Shown: positions 1 to 9,189, counted from the stretch's first letter. The stretch: DNA of 60,924 bases from JALQUL01 sp964556425 (GCA_964556425.1 CAZKWC010000011.1:1-60924); one strand, 5' to 3'. Program-made: numbers and translations. The notes: generated by a model not told the origin, from the letters alone.

Positions 1-50
1 CTGGCGTCAGGACCTAAACCTGGTGCGTCTACCAATTTCGCCACCCGCGC
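1..50 (-). tRNA. tRNA-Leu (anticodon UAG), 5' part only
   Basis: The reverse complement of the first 50 bases reads as the 5' half of a class II leucine tRNA. It has acceptor strand GCGCGGG, then TG, a D-arm with GGTAGACGC, and an anticodon stem-loop CCAGG-TTTAGGT-CCTG whose central triplet is TAG. The window edge cuts the gene in or just after the variable arm, so the long extra arm, T-arm and 3' end are not visible. The isotype rests on the D-arm form and anticodon position. Confidence 0.85.
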
Positions 51-553
51 AAGAAAACTTTGAGGACAGACAATTGTCTGCTCTCACAAGAAATTGATAA
101 CTGTCGATTCTAGCCTGAGTTAAGGGCTTATTCGGTGCTTTCAACTATTTTGATGTGATTTTTTTCGATTTGCTAGGATTTATAAGCAAAATGACCTTAT
201 CTTTTTACCCCAAAAATATATTTATGATGAATATTAGCCAAAATAAGATTTTTAAATTGCTCAGCTCTTTATGACAAGCCAATGAATTTTGCAATTTTTT
301 ACTACTTTAAGGACTTTTTTGCTGCAATTGTTTTCCAGGGGCACAGTAGTAAAATTGGTAAGCTGCCTGTTTGAAGCTTTACAATGGTAATTACACTCTG
401 CTTTGCGAGATGAGGGTTTTGCAATTACAACACTTTTTATCTTTGCAAGCCAATCAGCATGCTTAACTCGCTATAGCAACAAAGCCTTTTGTTTTTCAAA
501 TTCATTGAATTTGAATTTTTGAGTCAATCACTACCCTATTTTTTAATTTTCAA
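51..553. other. AT-rich intergenic region between tRNA-Leu and hpnC
   Basis: About 500 bases rich in A and T runs with no ORF I can support. It must hold the tRNA-Leu promoter (minus strand) and the hpnC promoter (plus strand), but no clear sigma70 pair stands out and I saw no strong hairpin followed by a T tract. Confidence 0.5.
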
Positions 554-1462
554 TTGAACGCCCACCTCACTCCAAGCTCAACCCACAGCAAAGTAGGCGT
601 TGATCATTATGAAAACTTTCCTGTGGCAAGTTTTTTGTGCCCTGCACATTTAAGGCCTGCTGTGCAGGCACTTTATTGGTTTGCCAGAACGGGCGATGAT
701 ATTGCCGATGAGGGTGATGCCCCTTATGAATTGCGAATTCAAACGCTAAGGGCTTATAAAGCTGACCTGAACGCCAGTATTCAAAATCAGCCCACTAGCT
801 TGGAATGGGCAGGTATTTTCCATAATTTAGCGCTTGTGCTCAAAGCCTACCCCATTAGTCCACAATATTTGGTAGATTTATTATCCGCTTTTGAACAAGA
901 CATTGAGTACACTGAAAAAAAACAACTTTATCCCAACCGACAAGCTTTAATTGAATATTGCCAACTCTCGGCCAATCCTGTGGGCCGACTCATGCTTCAA
1001 ATGAACCATGTACAAGATGAAGCGGCGTTTCTACTTAGCGACAAAGTGTGCACTGGCTTACAACTAGTTAATTTTTGGCAGGATTTGAGTAAAGATTTAG
1101 CACGAGAAAGAAATTACCTACCGCAAAATGAATTGGCCAAGCGTCAACTTATTGGCAGCGCCCCTATTACTGAACAATTAAATCAAGAGCAGTATCACGC
1201 ACAATGGGCGAATGTGATAGAGTCAGAATTAATTTATGCGGTAGAACAATTGCAATCAGGCCGTGCGGTAGTCAAATATTTACCAACTCGAATGGCTTGG
1301 GAATTAAGACTGGTGATTGAGGCAGCTCTACATGTAGCCAAAAAAATCAAAAAAATGAAGCATCAAACATTTTTAAATCGCCCCCAACTTAAAAGTTATG
1401 ACTATGCAGCTATTGCAATAAAAGCACTATTTGTTTTTTTCTATGATGCTTTTAAAAAATAA
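554..1462 (+). CDS. hpnC: Squalene synthase HpnC (hydroxysqualene synthase)
   Basis: Trans-isoprenyl diphosphate synthase fold protein of 302 aa. In the bacterial three-enzyme route, HpnC converts presqualene diphosphate to hydroxysqualene. The N-terminal block YENFPVASF and the first Asp-rich motif (GDDIADEGD, about residues 47-55) are typical of HpnC, and the second motif appears as NFWQDLSKD. The start is TTG. An in-frame stop lies about 40 bases upstream and no in-frame ATG or GTG precedes the conserved block, so TTG at 554 is the only reasonable choice. It is first in an hpnC-hpnD-hpnE run on one strand, which strongly supports the call over a generic phytoene synthase. Confidence 0.93.
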   Translation: MNAHLTPSSTHSKVGVDHYENFPVASFLCPAHLRPAVQALYWFARTGDDIADEGDAPYELRIQTLRAYKADLNASIQNQPTSLEWAGIFHNLALVLKAYPISPQYLVDLLSAFEQDIEYTEKKQLYPNRQALIEYCQLSANPVGRLMLQMNHVQDEAAFLLSDKVCTGLQLVNFWQDLSKDLARERNYLPQNELAKRQLIGSAPITEQLNQEQYHAQWANVIESELIYAVEQLQSGRAVVKYLPTRMAWELRLVIEAALHVAKKIKKMKHQTFLNRPQLKSYDYAAIAIKALFVFFYDAFKK

Positions 1463-1524
1463 TTGCTTCATTCATTTTTTGCCTGATGGCTTGTTTTTAC
1501 TCTCTTTTCGCCAACTAAAAATAT

Positions 1525-2400
1525 ATGAACCCAAGTCAATACGTTAAAGATAAAGCAGCCGCTTCAGGAAGCAGTTTTTATTACGCCTTTTTATTTTTGC
1601 CAAAAGAACGCCGTGAAGCGATTACTGCCTTTTACGCATTTTGCCGAGAGGTGGATGATGTAGTCGATGACGCCAAAGATATGTCGGTAGCGGCACAAAA
1701 ACTCAGCTGGTGGCGCTCTGAAGTACATCAAGCGTTTTTAGGCAAACCAAGCCATCCAGTCATGCAAGCTCTCATGCCTTTAGCAACTAATTACCGCATT
1801 ACTGAATCACAACTCACCGCCGTGATTACCGGCTGTGAAATGGATTTAAGCCAAACCCGATATTTAGAGTTTGCTAACTTAAAGCAATACTGTCACTTAG
1901 TAGCAGGAGTGGTGGGCGAAGTGGCTGCACAAATTTTTGGACAAACACAAGAGCAAACCACCGAGTATGCGCACACTTTAGGATTGGCATTTCAACTCAC
2001 CAATATTATTAGAGATGTAGGTGAGGATGCCCGTTTAGGCCGTATTTATTTGCCCATTAACGAGCTCCAACAATTTAATGTAAAGGCTCACCAACTCACT
2101 GATCCCGTACTGTTACAAAAAGGCTTTGACCCCCAATCGGAATGGGGACAAAACTTTATTGCACTCATGCAGTTTCAAGCTAAAAGAGCGCACGAACTCT
2201 ACGATCAAGCGCTTGCAATGCTGCCCGCACAAGACAGAATTGCCCAAAAACCTGGTCTCATGATGGCCAGTATTTACCGCTCTTTATTACGTGAAATTGA
2301 AGCTGATGGCTTTCAAGTTTTACATCAACGTACCAAGCTTACCCCACTGCGCAAACTATGGTTGGCATGGAAAGTACAAGCATTAGGAATTTTGAATTAA
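1525..2400 (+). CDS. hpnD: Presqualene diphosphate synthase HpnD
   Basis: Head-to-head condensation of two farnesyl diphosphates to presqualene diphosphate, the first step of the HpnCDE squalene route. The 291-aa protein carries both catalytic Asp-rich motifs, CREVDDVVDD near residue 42 and NIIRDVGED near residue 156, plus the GRIYLP segment typical of squalene/phytoene synthases. It lies 62 bases after hpnC and 16 bases before hpnE, so the three are probably co-transcribed. HpnD and HpnC are paralogues. This copy matches the HpnD type by its opening PSQYVKDKAAASGSSFYYAF, which is unlike the HpnC opening. Confidence 0.93.
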   Translation: MNPSQYVKDKAAASGSSFYYAFLFLPKERREAITAFYAFCREVDDVVDDAKDMSVAAQKLSWWRSEVHQAFLGKPSHPVMQALMPLATNYRITESQLTAVITGCEMDLSQTRYLEFANLKQYCHLVAGVVGEVAAQIFGQTQEQTTEYAHTLGLAFQLTNIIRDVGEDARLGRIYLPINELQQFNVKAHQLTDPVLLQKGFDPQSEWGQNFIALMQFQAKRAHELYDQALAMLPAQDRIAQKPGLMMASIYRSLLREIEADGFQVLHQRTKLTPLRKLWLAWKVQALGILN

Positions 2401-2416
2401 GCTGAGTGGTGGCTAT

Positions 2417-3850
2417 ATGAAAATTGCCATTATTGGAGCGGGTTGGTCAGGCTTATCTTGTGCCATTGAATTGGTAAAAATGGGCCATCAGGTCAGAGTA
2501 TTTGAAGCCAGCCCTCTGATTGGTGGAAGAGCCAAATCTGTAGAATGCAAAGGACTTGCGGGCAACCAGCAAACACTTACAAAAAATGCAGTTCTAGACA
2601 ACGGCCAACATATTTTAATTGGCGCTTATCGCTCATGTATTGGGCTTATGCAGAGCTTGGGTTTGACAATTGATCAGTTGTTTTATAGACAAACACTTGC
2701 CATGAATTACCCCAATGGTAATGGCATTCGTTTTCCCAATTTAAACTCGCCCTGGAATGCTCTTTTTGGCATACTGACTGCAAAAGGTTGGTCATTCAAA
2801 GATAAATTAAGTTTGTTATGGGTGACTAGCCGCTGGCAAATATCTCAATTTAAATGCGCACCCAACAGTAGCGTAAAAGATTTATGCAAGGGCACAACCG
2901 CAAAAGTATTGAATGAGTTGTTAGAGCCAATTTGTATATCGGCACTTAATATCTCTGCCTCTCAAGCGGATGGACAATTATTTTTAAATGTGATTAAAGA
3001 TACTTTGTTTGCGGGATTGGGTGCCTCTGATTTTTTAATTCCATACGGTGATTTATCTGACACTTTTGCAAAGCCAGCTGAACATTGGCTAACCCAACAT
3101 AATTGCGAAGTACTTACTCATCGAAGAATCATTCGCCTTGAGCCCCTATCTCATTTAGGTCAATTACACTGGAAACTGCATTTCGCAAATACTCTAGAAG
3201 CCACTGACCTTTTACCATTGCAATCAGAAATTTATGATCATGTGGTGCTCGCATGTAACGCTCCTAATGCGGCCCAAGTAATAGAAAAAAGTTATCTTGA
3301 TTATCAGGCTCAAGCCAAAACCGAAGTTAGCGATGTATTGGCTTGGCCCCAACATACTCAGCAATGGCTAAGTACCACTCGGGCGCTTGAGTTCAATAGT
3401 ATTACTACGGTCTATCTGGCTTATAAAGGCAAAGGTTTATCGCAAGCAATGTTGGCTTTAAATAGCAGTCAAACGGAACCCGCACAATTTGTTTTTGACA
3501 AAGCGTATTTAAAAGGACCCAAAGGGGTTTTAGCCTTTGTCATTAGCGCCAGCCAAAGTTTAGATGCCAATAATACAGAATTAGCCGCTCTGGTTTTACA
3601 ACAGGGTCAACGCGTTTTTCCGGAACATGAGTTGTCTTTACTCGATGTGATTACCGAAAAAAAGGCCACATTCTCTTGTCATGTGGGCCATCAAAGGCCT
3701 AGCCAAAACATAGGCCAAAATGTATGGGCTTGCGGCGACTATGTTCATGAAAAATATCCAGCCACTTTAGAGGCTGCAGTGCAAACAGGACAGCAAGTGG
3801 CGCAGCTTATTCAGGCAGCAGTGGTGCAAAAGTCCGCAAGCCAAAACTAG
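2417..3850 (+). CDS. hpnE: Hydroxysqualene dehydroxylase HpnE (FAD-dependent)
   Basis: FAD amine-oxidase-like protein of 477 aa that reduces hydroxysqualene to squalene in the HpnCDE pathway. The N-terminal Rossmann dinucleotide motif is clear (IGAGWSGLSCA, residues 6-16), followed by an acidic FAD-ribose region (VFEASPLIGGRA). The C-terminus has the flavin-binding WACGDYVHEKYPATLEAAVQTG segment type, matching desaturase-like flavoproteins. Its position as third gene after hpnC-hpnD decides the call; alone it could be mistaken for a phytoene desaturase. No squalene-hopene cyclase is next to it, so the end product (hopanoid or other) cannot be read here. Confidence 0.9.
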   Translation: MKIAIIGAGWSGLSCAIELVKMGHQVRVFEASPLIGGRAKSVECKGLAGNQQTLTKNAVLDNGQHILIGAYRSCIGLMQSLGLTIDQLFYRQTLAMNYPNGNGIRFPNLNSPWNALFGILTAKGWSFKDKLSLLWVTSRWQISQFKCAPNSSVKDLCKGTTAKVLNELLEPICISALNISASQADGQLFLNVIKDTLFAGLGASDFLIPYGDLSDTFAKPAEHWLTQHNCEVLTHRRIIRLEPLSHLGQLHWKLHFANTLEATDLLPLQSEIYDHVVLACNAPNAAQVIEKSYLDYQAQAKTEVSDVLAWPQHTQQWLSTTRALEFNSITTVYLAYKGKGLSQAMLALNSSQTEPAQFVFDKAYLKGPKGVLAFVISASQSLDANNTELAALVLQQGQRVFPEHELSLLDVITEKKATFSCHVGHQRPSQNIGQNVWACGDYVHEKYPATLEAAVQTGQQVAQLIQAAVVQKSASQN

Positions 3851-3866
3851 GCAAGCTTGCAACTTC

Positions 3867-4565
3867 TTAACATTCGAGCAAATCACATAAGGCTGCCATA
3901 TCAGGTACGCTAATAGGCTGAGCAAAATCTGTAAACGGCCAGTCTTGTTGGGGCCGATTCACCCACACCGTATGCAGGCCTAATTGCAAAGCCGCTTTAG
4001 CATCTAGATGAGCATCATCGCCTACATGCAAAATTTCATGCGCTTGAAAGCCGGTTTTATCAATGGCCAAATTAAAAATTTTAGCATCTGGTTTAGCCAC
4101 ACCGGCTTGTACCGCACTCACTGCATCATGAAAAAACTGACCAATTTCCATACCAAAAACATTGGCATTGCCGTTGCTTAAAGCCACAATTTTATATTTG
4201 CTTGACAGACGTTTTAAAGCATCAAAACTATCGGCAAACAAATCAACTTGTTGACGGGCTTGAATAAAAACTTCAAATGCAGGATCGACTAATTCAAGGG
4301 GTTCTTGATGCATAGATAAAACCTCATGAATAGAAGTTTTTCTAAGCGTATTAAGGTCAATCGCAAAATGCGGATTATCTTGAATTAGTTTTTTTCTAAG
4401 GGATGCAATTGATTCTTTATTAGCAAAAAAATCAACTGTTTTGGGGGCATGGGGTTGCAAAAACTCCCGCATTAAATCTTCAGCTTTGTAGATGGTGGGC
4501 CAAACCGGCCATAAGGTATCGTCTAGATCAAGCGTAATAGCTTTGATTAAATTCGCATTGAACAT
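3867..4565 (-). CDS. HAD superfamily hydrolase (subfamily IA type)
   Basis: A 232-aa haloacid-dehalogenase-like hydrolase. Motif I is LDLDDTLWP with Asp13 and Asp15 as nucleophile and acid/base. Motif II is ALSNGN, and motif IV is GDDAHLDAKAA, all in family order. A helical cap lies between motifs I and II. Betaproteobacteria carry close relatives annotated only as HAD hydrolases; the substrate is probably a small phosphate ester but cannot be named. It converges on hpnE with 16 bases between stops, and no terminator hairpin is visible between them. Confidence 0.85.
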   Translation of the reverse strand: MFNANLIKAITLDLDDTLWPVWPTIYKAEDLMREFLQPHAPKTVDFFANKESIASLRKKLIQDNPHFAIDLNTLRKTSIHEVLSMHQEPLELVDPAFEVFIQARQQVDLFADSFDALKRLSSKYKIVALSNGNANVFGMEIGQFFHDAVSAVQAGVAKPDAKIFNLAIDKTGFQAHEILHVGDDAHLDAKAALQLGLHTVWVNRPQQDWPFTDFAQPISVPDMAALCDLLEC

Positions 4566-4897
4566 TTTTAATTGCCTTTCGATTGAACAGCTTTACCACT
4601 CTGATTTATTGATTAAAGAGGCTTTAGCCAGCTTAGGGCTGAACTAAAACCTTAATTCTTGACTCATTGCAAATACTATGGGGCCAGCCAAGCACCGACA
4701 AAAGAAACTAGCAACACTTAATATTGAATTAATCGCCGTACGTGAAAGCATTGCAGTTGACTGTTCACTGGTAATGCGCCAACCTTTTAGCAAGCAAAAG
4801 GATACAATGGAGTTCAAAGATGCTTGATAGTTTAAACTAGTTCTTTAAAACCGTTTCTATTAGCTTGTTGTTAACCTCATTTATCTATTTCACCACC
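4566..4897. other. Divergent intergenic region, HAD gene / hemH
   Basis: About 330 bases that must contain promoters for the minus-strand HAD gene and plus-strand hemH. There is a TTGACT at about 4659, but it has no well-spaced -10 element. An open frame of 49 codons (4678-4827, ATG start) runs through it; I see no family resemblance or clear ribosome site and do not call it a gene. Confidence 0.4.
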
Positions 4898-5989
4898 ATG
4901 CGAGCAGAACCTCCTTTTTCACACGGCAGTCGTAATCGCACTGCCGTTATTTGGTGTAATCTAGGCACACCCTCTAGTACCAGTACCTCTGACGTGAGGC
5001 GTTATTTAAAGGAATTTTTAAGTGACCAAAGAGTGGTAGAAATTCCTAGAATTATTTGGTGGTTTATTTTAAATTTAATTATTTTAACTTTTAGACCCAA
5101 AAAGTCGGCTGCAAAATACGCCAGTATTTGGACTGCAGAAGGTTCACCCTTGTTGGTCTGGACTAAAAAACAAGCCGTGCTCTTACAAGCCAAAATGATT
5201 GAACAATACGGTGAAGAAAATGCCCCTATTGTTGTTTTTGCAATGCGTTATGGCGACAACTCGATTGATCAGGCTTTAACTGACTTACAAAAAAAAGGTG
5301 TCGATAAAGTTTTAATTTTACCGGCCTACCCTCAATACTCTGCCACCACCTCCGCCAGTGTTTTTGATGCCGCTTATCATTGGTTACTACAGTCTAGAAA
5401 TTCCCCTAGTCTTAGAACGGTTAAACACTATCATGACCACCCTGCTTATATTCAAGCACTAGCACAAAAAATGAAAGCTCATTGGCAACAAAATGGTCAA
5501 GCCGAAAAGTTAGTGATGAGTTTTCATGGTGTGCCCGAACGCACATTGAGTTTAGGAGACCCCTACCATTGCGAATGTTATAAAACAGCTCGCTTACTGC
5601 GTGAAGCGTTGGGCCTTACGCCTGATCAAGTTTTAGTAACATTCCAATCACGCTTAGGCAGAGCTAAATGGCTAGAACCGTACACCGAGCCAAGCCTTAT
5701 CGAATTAGCCAAAAAAGGCCTGAAAAAAGTGGATATTGTTTGTCCTGGTTTTACCAGTGATTGCCTTGAAACTCTTGAAGAAATTGCGATGGAAGTCAAA
5801 CATGCATTTTTAAGCAATGGTGGTGAACAATTTAATTATATTAGTTGCTTAAATGATGATGCTATATGGATTGATGCCATGGCACAAATTGCATCTGAAC
5901 AACTTTTAGGTTGGACTAATGAGATAATAAACCCTAATTTATTATTAGAATCTAGAAAGCTTGCGCTTGAAATGGGCGCAAAGGATTAG
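4898..5989 (+). CDS. hemH: Ferrochelatase
   Basis: Inserts Fe2+ into protoporphyrin IX, the last step of protoheme synthesis. The 363-aa protein opens with MRAEPPFSHG and then AVIWCNLGTP, the usual start of betaproteobacterial ferrochelatases. It contains the metal-binding His in SFHGVPERT and the conserved Glu in CPGFTSDCLETLEEI. I chose ATG at 4898 over an in-frame TTG at 4865 because the extra 11 hydrophobic residues are not found in relatives and the ATG begins the conserved block. Heme made here would feed the cytochrome c maturation genes further along, though the loci are unlinked operons. Confidence 0.93.
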   Translation: MRAEPPFSHGSRNRTAVIWCNLGTPSSTSTSDVRRYLKEFLSDQRVVEIPRIIWWFILNLIILTFRPKKSAAKYASIWTAEGSPLLVWTKKQAVLLQAKMIEQYGEENAPIVVFAMRYGDNSIDQALTDLQKKGVDKVLILPAYPQYSATTSASVFDAAYHWLLQSRNSPSLRTVKHYHDHPAYIQALAQKMKAHWQQNGQAEKLVMSFHGVPERTLSLGDPYHCECYKTARLLREALGLTPDQVLVTFQSRLGRAKWLEPYTEPSLIELAKKGLKKVDIVCPGFTSDCLETLEEIAMEVKHAFLSNGGEQFNYISCLNDDAIWIDAMAQIASEQLLGWTNEIINPNLLLESRKLALEMGAKD

Positions 5990-6096
5990 AATATAAACAA
6001 TTATCAGCCTCATTAGATGTTTTATTTTTTTCTAATTGGACTGCATTATAAAAACGAGAGCATCATTTTTTAAAACTTATTATCAAGGAAACCATC

Positions 6097-6429
6097 ATGG
6101 CAAGCGAACTTATTAAACATGTCTCAGACAGCTCTTTTGAAGCGGATGTACTTGGCTCTAGCAAACCAGTTTTAGTCGATTATTGGGCCGAATGGTGCGG
6201 TCCTTGTAAAAGTATTGCCCCTATCCTAGACGAACTAGCAGATAGCTATGGCGATAAATTACAAATTTCTAAAATGAATGTCGATGAAAACCGCGATATT
6301 CCTGCTAAATTTGGTATTAGAGGCATCCCAACTCTTATGCTTTTTAAAAATGGCACATTAGCAGCCACCAAAGTAGGCGCAATGAGCAAATCACAAATGA
6401 CTGAATTTATTAATCAGCATTTAGATTAA
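6097..6429 (+). CDS. trxA: Thioredoxin
   Basis: Cytoplasmic dithiol-disulfide oxidoreductase, 110 aa, the usual length. The active site WAEWCGPCK carries Cys34 and Cys37, and the cis-proline loop is GIRGIPTLMLF. A ribosome site AAGGAA precedes the ATG. A strong intrinsic terminator follows, so it is probably a single-gene unit. The trxA-rho order is common in proteobacteria. Confidence 0.97.
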   Translation: MASELIKHVSDSSFEADVLGSSKPVLVDYWAEWCGPCKSIAPILDELADSYGDKLQISKMNVDENRDIPAKFGIRGIPTLMLFKNGTLAATKVGAMSKSQMTEFINQHLD

Positions 6430-6440
6430 TCCAATACAAA

Positions 6441-6474
6441 ACCATCAGATGACTTATTTTCTGATGGTTTTTTT
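6441..6474 (+). terminator. Intrinsic terminator of trxA
   Basis: Perfect 9-bp stem ACCATCAGA / TCTGATGGT (6441-6449 with 6460-6468), 10-base loop, followed by six T residues. Confidence 0.9.
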
Positions 6475-6866
6475 GATGTAAATCAAATACCTCAGTGTTT
6501 TTAATAGCCCTTTTGATAAATCCATCATTTCTTCCAAGCTATTTTTAAAAATTGAAAAAAATAGCGTTAAAATACAAAATGTTTAATTAGTCTTACCCAG
6601 ACACCTTAAACTATCTTCACTAATTATTGTAACAACTGCATTAATTTTCAATTGAAGTTAATTAACTTGTTTATTATTCACTTTCTCAAGCTAACAAATG
6701 CTTTATTTAAAGCACAAGCTTAAAAAAGTGTCATAATATAAGGACCCGTAGGCATTCGCCCTTCGTATTAAAAAAAATCGAACCAGATGTAAGCTGCTAT
6801 GTCGCTTACGCTTATATCTTTCAAATCCCCCTTTATTTATTTATAGCCAGTTGCCTGGCCATTGTC
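6475..6866 (+). promoter_or_regulatory. Long rho upstream region with possible extended -10 promoter and leader hairpins
   Basis: About 390 bases between the trxA terminator and the rho start. A candidate extended -10 (TG-T-CATAAT) sits at 6729-6737 without a convincing -35. The predicted leader of roughly 120 bases holds a 6-bp hairpin GTAAGC/GCTTAC (6789-6794 with 6804-6809) and a 5-bp hairpin GCCAG/CTGGC (6846-6850 with 6855-6859) immediately before the ATG, where no Shine-Dalgarno is obvious. Rho is autoregulated through its leader in E. coli; a similar role here is inference. Confidence 0.4.
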
Positions 6867-8129
6867 ATGCACATTAATGAACTTAAAGCACTTCACGTAT
6901 CTGAAGTGCTCAAGCAAGCTGAAGCATTAGAAATCGAAAACACCGGCCGTATGCGCAAACAAGAACTCATGTTTGCCATTATTAAAAAGCGTGCCCGCGC
7001 AGGTGAACAAGTCTTCGCTGATGGCGTCTTAGAGGTTCTCCCTGACGGTTTTGGTTTTTTAAGAAGCCCAGACACCAGCTACACCGCTAGCACCGATGAT
7101 ATTTACATCTCACCAAGTCAAGTTCGCCGCTTTAACTTGCATACCGGCGATATGATTGAAGGTGAAGTTCGTATCCCCAAAGATGGTGAACGTTATTTTG
7201 CTTTGAACAAGCTTGATAAAGTCAACGGCAATGACCCAGAACATAATAAACACAAGGTCATGTTTGAAAACTTAACACCGTTGTTCCCCAAAGAACAAAT
7301 GCGTCTTGAGCGTGACATTAAATCCGAAGACAACATCACTGGCCGAATTATTGACATTATTGCCCCTATAGGCAAAGGCCAACGTGCGTTGTTAGTAGCG
7401 CCACCAAAAAGTGGTAAAACTGTCATGATGCAGCATATTGCGAATGCTATTTCTGCCAACTACCCCGATAGCCATATGATGGTTTTATTGGTAGATGAGC
7501 GCCCAGAAGAGGTAACTGAAATGCAACGCTCAATTAAAGGCGAAGTGATTGCTTCTACCTTTGATGAACCAGCTGCAAGGCATGTACACGTTGCTGAAAT
7601 GGTCATTGAACGTGCAAAACGTTTAGTTGAACTCAAAAAAGACGTGGTCATTTTATTAGACTCCATTACCCGCTTAGCTAGAGCCTACAACAATGTTGTT
7701 CCCTCTTCTGGCAAGGTGTTAACTGGCGGTGTAGATGCCAATGCATTACAACGTCCTAAACGCTTTTTAGGTGCTGCTCGTAACGTAGAAGAAGGTGGTT
7801 CTTTAACGATTATTGCAACTGCATTAATTGATACCGGCAGCCGTATGGATGAGGTTATTTTTGAAGAATTTAAAGGCACTGGTAATTGCGAAATTCACCT
7901 TGATCGTCGCCTCTATGAAAAACGTGTTTTCCCTTCTATTCAACTCAATCGCAGTGGCACACGCCGTGAAGAATTGTTATTAGCCCCTGACCTATTACAA
8001 AAAACTCGTATTTTGCGTCAGTTCATGTACAACATGGATGAAATCGAAGCCATGGAAATGGTGCTTAAACAAATGAAAGCCACCAAAACCAATAGCGAAT
8101 TTTTTGAAATGATGCGTAGAGGTGGTTAA
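6867..8129 (+). CDS. rho: Transcription termination factor Rho
   Basis: Hexameric RNA-dependent ATPase that terminates transcription, 420 aa, the normal length. The N-terminal Rho_N helix bundle is MHINELKALHVSEVLKQAE. The cold-shock-like RNA-binding domain follows (GVLEVLPDGFGFLRSP). Walker A is APPKSGKT with Lys184, Walker B includes VVILLDSITRLARAYN, and the R-loop/Q-loop region is DANALQRPKRFLGAARN. No large insertion is present in the RNA-binding domain, unlike high-GC actinobacterial Rho. A bidirectional terminator follows. Confidence 0.98.
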   Translation: MHINELKALHVSEVLKQAEALEIENTGRMRKQELMFAIIKKRARAGEQVFADGVLEVLPDGFGFLRSPDTSYTASTDDIYISPSQVRRFNLHTGDMIEGEVRIPKDGERYFALNKLDKVNGNDPEHNKHKVMFENLTPLFPKEQMRLERDIKSEDNITGRIIDIIAPIGKGQRALLVAPPKSGKTVMMQHIANAISANYPDSHMMVLLVDERPEEVTEMQRSIKGEVIASTFDEPAARHVHVAEMVIERAKRLVELKKDVVILLDSITRLARAYNNVVPSSGKVLTGGVDANALQRPKRFLGAARNVEEGGSLTIIATALIDTGSRMDEVIFEEFKGTGNCEIHLDRRLYEKRVFPSIQLNRSGTRREELLLAPDLLQKTRILRQFMYNMDEIEAMEMVLKQMKATKTNSEFFEMMRRGG

Positions 8130-8162
8130 TCCACTTTAGTGAAGATACAAAGTTTCAAAGCA

Positions 8163-8196
8163 AAAAAAGACGACTTAAATAAGTCGTCTTTTTTTA
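8163..8196. terminator. Bidirectional intrinsic terminator between rho and the nitronate monooxygenase gene
   Basis: Stem AGACGACTTA / TAAGTCGTCT (8168-8177 with 8180-8189; the innermost pairs must open to form the loop). It has an A run on the left and a T run on the right, so it can stop both rho and the converging minus-strand gene. Confidence 0.88.
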
Positions 8197-8206
8197 TGCT
8201 TTTTAG

Positions 8207-8232
8207 GGCTTTATTGATTGATCAATAAAGCC
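8207..8232. repeat. Perfect 12-bp inverted repeat
   Basis: GGCTTTATTGAT and ATCAATAAAGCC around a two-base centre, 10 bases after the rho terminator and just past the end of the minus-strand gene. It lacks a strong T tract on either strand, so it is probably a transcript 3'-end stabilising hairpin or an accessory to the neighbouring terminator. Confidence 0.6.
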
Positions 8233-8238
8233 TTTTAC

Positions 8239-9189
8239 TTAGCAAATACTGGCTTTTGCAGCTGCGTATTCCGCTTTTAATTGTGCCACTAAATCGGCAG
8301 TATCTTGTATTTTAGTAATTGCACCAATTCCTTGGCCACAACCCCAAATATCTTTCCAAGCTTTAGTTTTATCGCCAGCAAAATTCATGGCGCTAGGGTC
8401 AGAGACTTCAAGGTTATTGGGGTCAAGGCCCGCATTACGAATACTTGGGGCTAAATAATTGCCATGCACACCGGTAAATAAATTACTATAAACAATATCA
8501 TCGGAGTTGCTATCGACAATACATTGTTTGTACTCTTGGGCAGCCCTTGCTTCAGTGGTCGCAATAAAGGCAGAACCCATATAAGCAAAATCGGCACCCA
8601 TTGCCCTTGCCGCTAAAACCGCAGAACCAGTGGCAATAGAGCCACTTAATGCAACCGGACCATTGAACCATTGACGCACCTCTTGAACCAAGGCAAATGG
8701 GCTTTTTGTACCTGCATGGCCACCTGCACCTGCAGCCACCAAAATTAAGCCGTCTGCGCCCTTTTCGATGGCTTTATGGGCATGTTTATTGTTAATAACA
8801 TCGTGCATGACTATGGCACCATAACTGTGAGCGGCGGCGTTGATTTCTTCTCGTGCACCCAAACTAGTAATGTACATAGGGACTTTGTACTTCACGCACA
8901 TTTCCATGTCTTTTTCAAGTCGCGCATTGGACTTATGGACAATTTGGTTAATCGCAAAGGGGGCGGCGGGTTGATCGGGATGGGCCTGATTGTGTGCGGC
9001 TAAAGCCTCTGTGATTTCTGCCAACCACTCGTCTAGTTGTGATAAAGGCCTTGCATTAAGGGATGGCATAGAACCAATAATGCCAGCCTTACACTGTGCA
9101 ATAACGAGTTTTGGATTACTGATGATAAACAGTGGCGAACCAATCACTGGGAATGGTACTTTTGCCAAGACTTCTGGTAATTGTGACAT
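8239..9189 (-). CDS. Nitronate monooxygenase family flavoprotein (2-nitropropane dioxygenase-like)
   Basis: FMN-dependent TIM-barrel oxidase of 316 aa that oxidises alkyl nitronates such as propionate-3-nitronate. The N-terminus PVIGSPLFIISNPKLV, the phosphate-loop region VAAGAGGHAGTKSPFAL with the candidate catalytic His, and GPVALSGSIATGSAVLAARAMGADFAYMGSAF are all characteristic. I start at the ATG encoding MSQLPEVLAK; an upstream in-frame ATG at 9258 would add 23 residues not expected in the family. Betaproteobacteria often carry this class as a detoxification enzyme. It stands alone between two terminators. Confidence 0.88.
   Translation of the reverse strand: MSQLPEVLAKVPFPVIGSPLFIISNPKLVIAQCKAGIIGSMPSLNARPLSQLDEWLAEITEALAAHNQAHPDQPAAPFAINQIVHKSNARLEKDMEMCVKYKVPMYITSLGAREEINAAAHSYGAIVMHDVINNKHAHKAIEKGADGLILVAAGAGGHAGTKSPFALVQEVRQWFNGPVALSGSIATGSAVLAARAMGADFAYMGSAFIATTEARAAQEYKQCIVDSNSDDIVYSNLFTGVHGNYLAPSIRNAGLDPNNLEVSDPSAMNFAGDKTKAWKDIWGCGQGIGAITKIQDTADLVAQLKAEYAAAKASIC

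Noticed and set aside
4678..4827. 49-codon ATG frame upstream of hemH
   Set aside because: No recognisable family, no convincing ribosome site, and frames of this length arise by chance in AT-rich DNA. Conservation in relatives would revive it.
8207..8232. Second rho terminator
   Set aside because: Perfect inverted repeat but only a weak T run on the plus strand and none on the minus, so kept as a hairpin repeat only.
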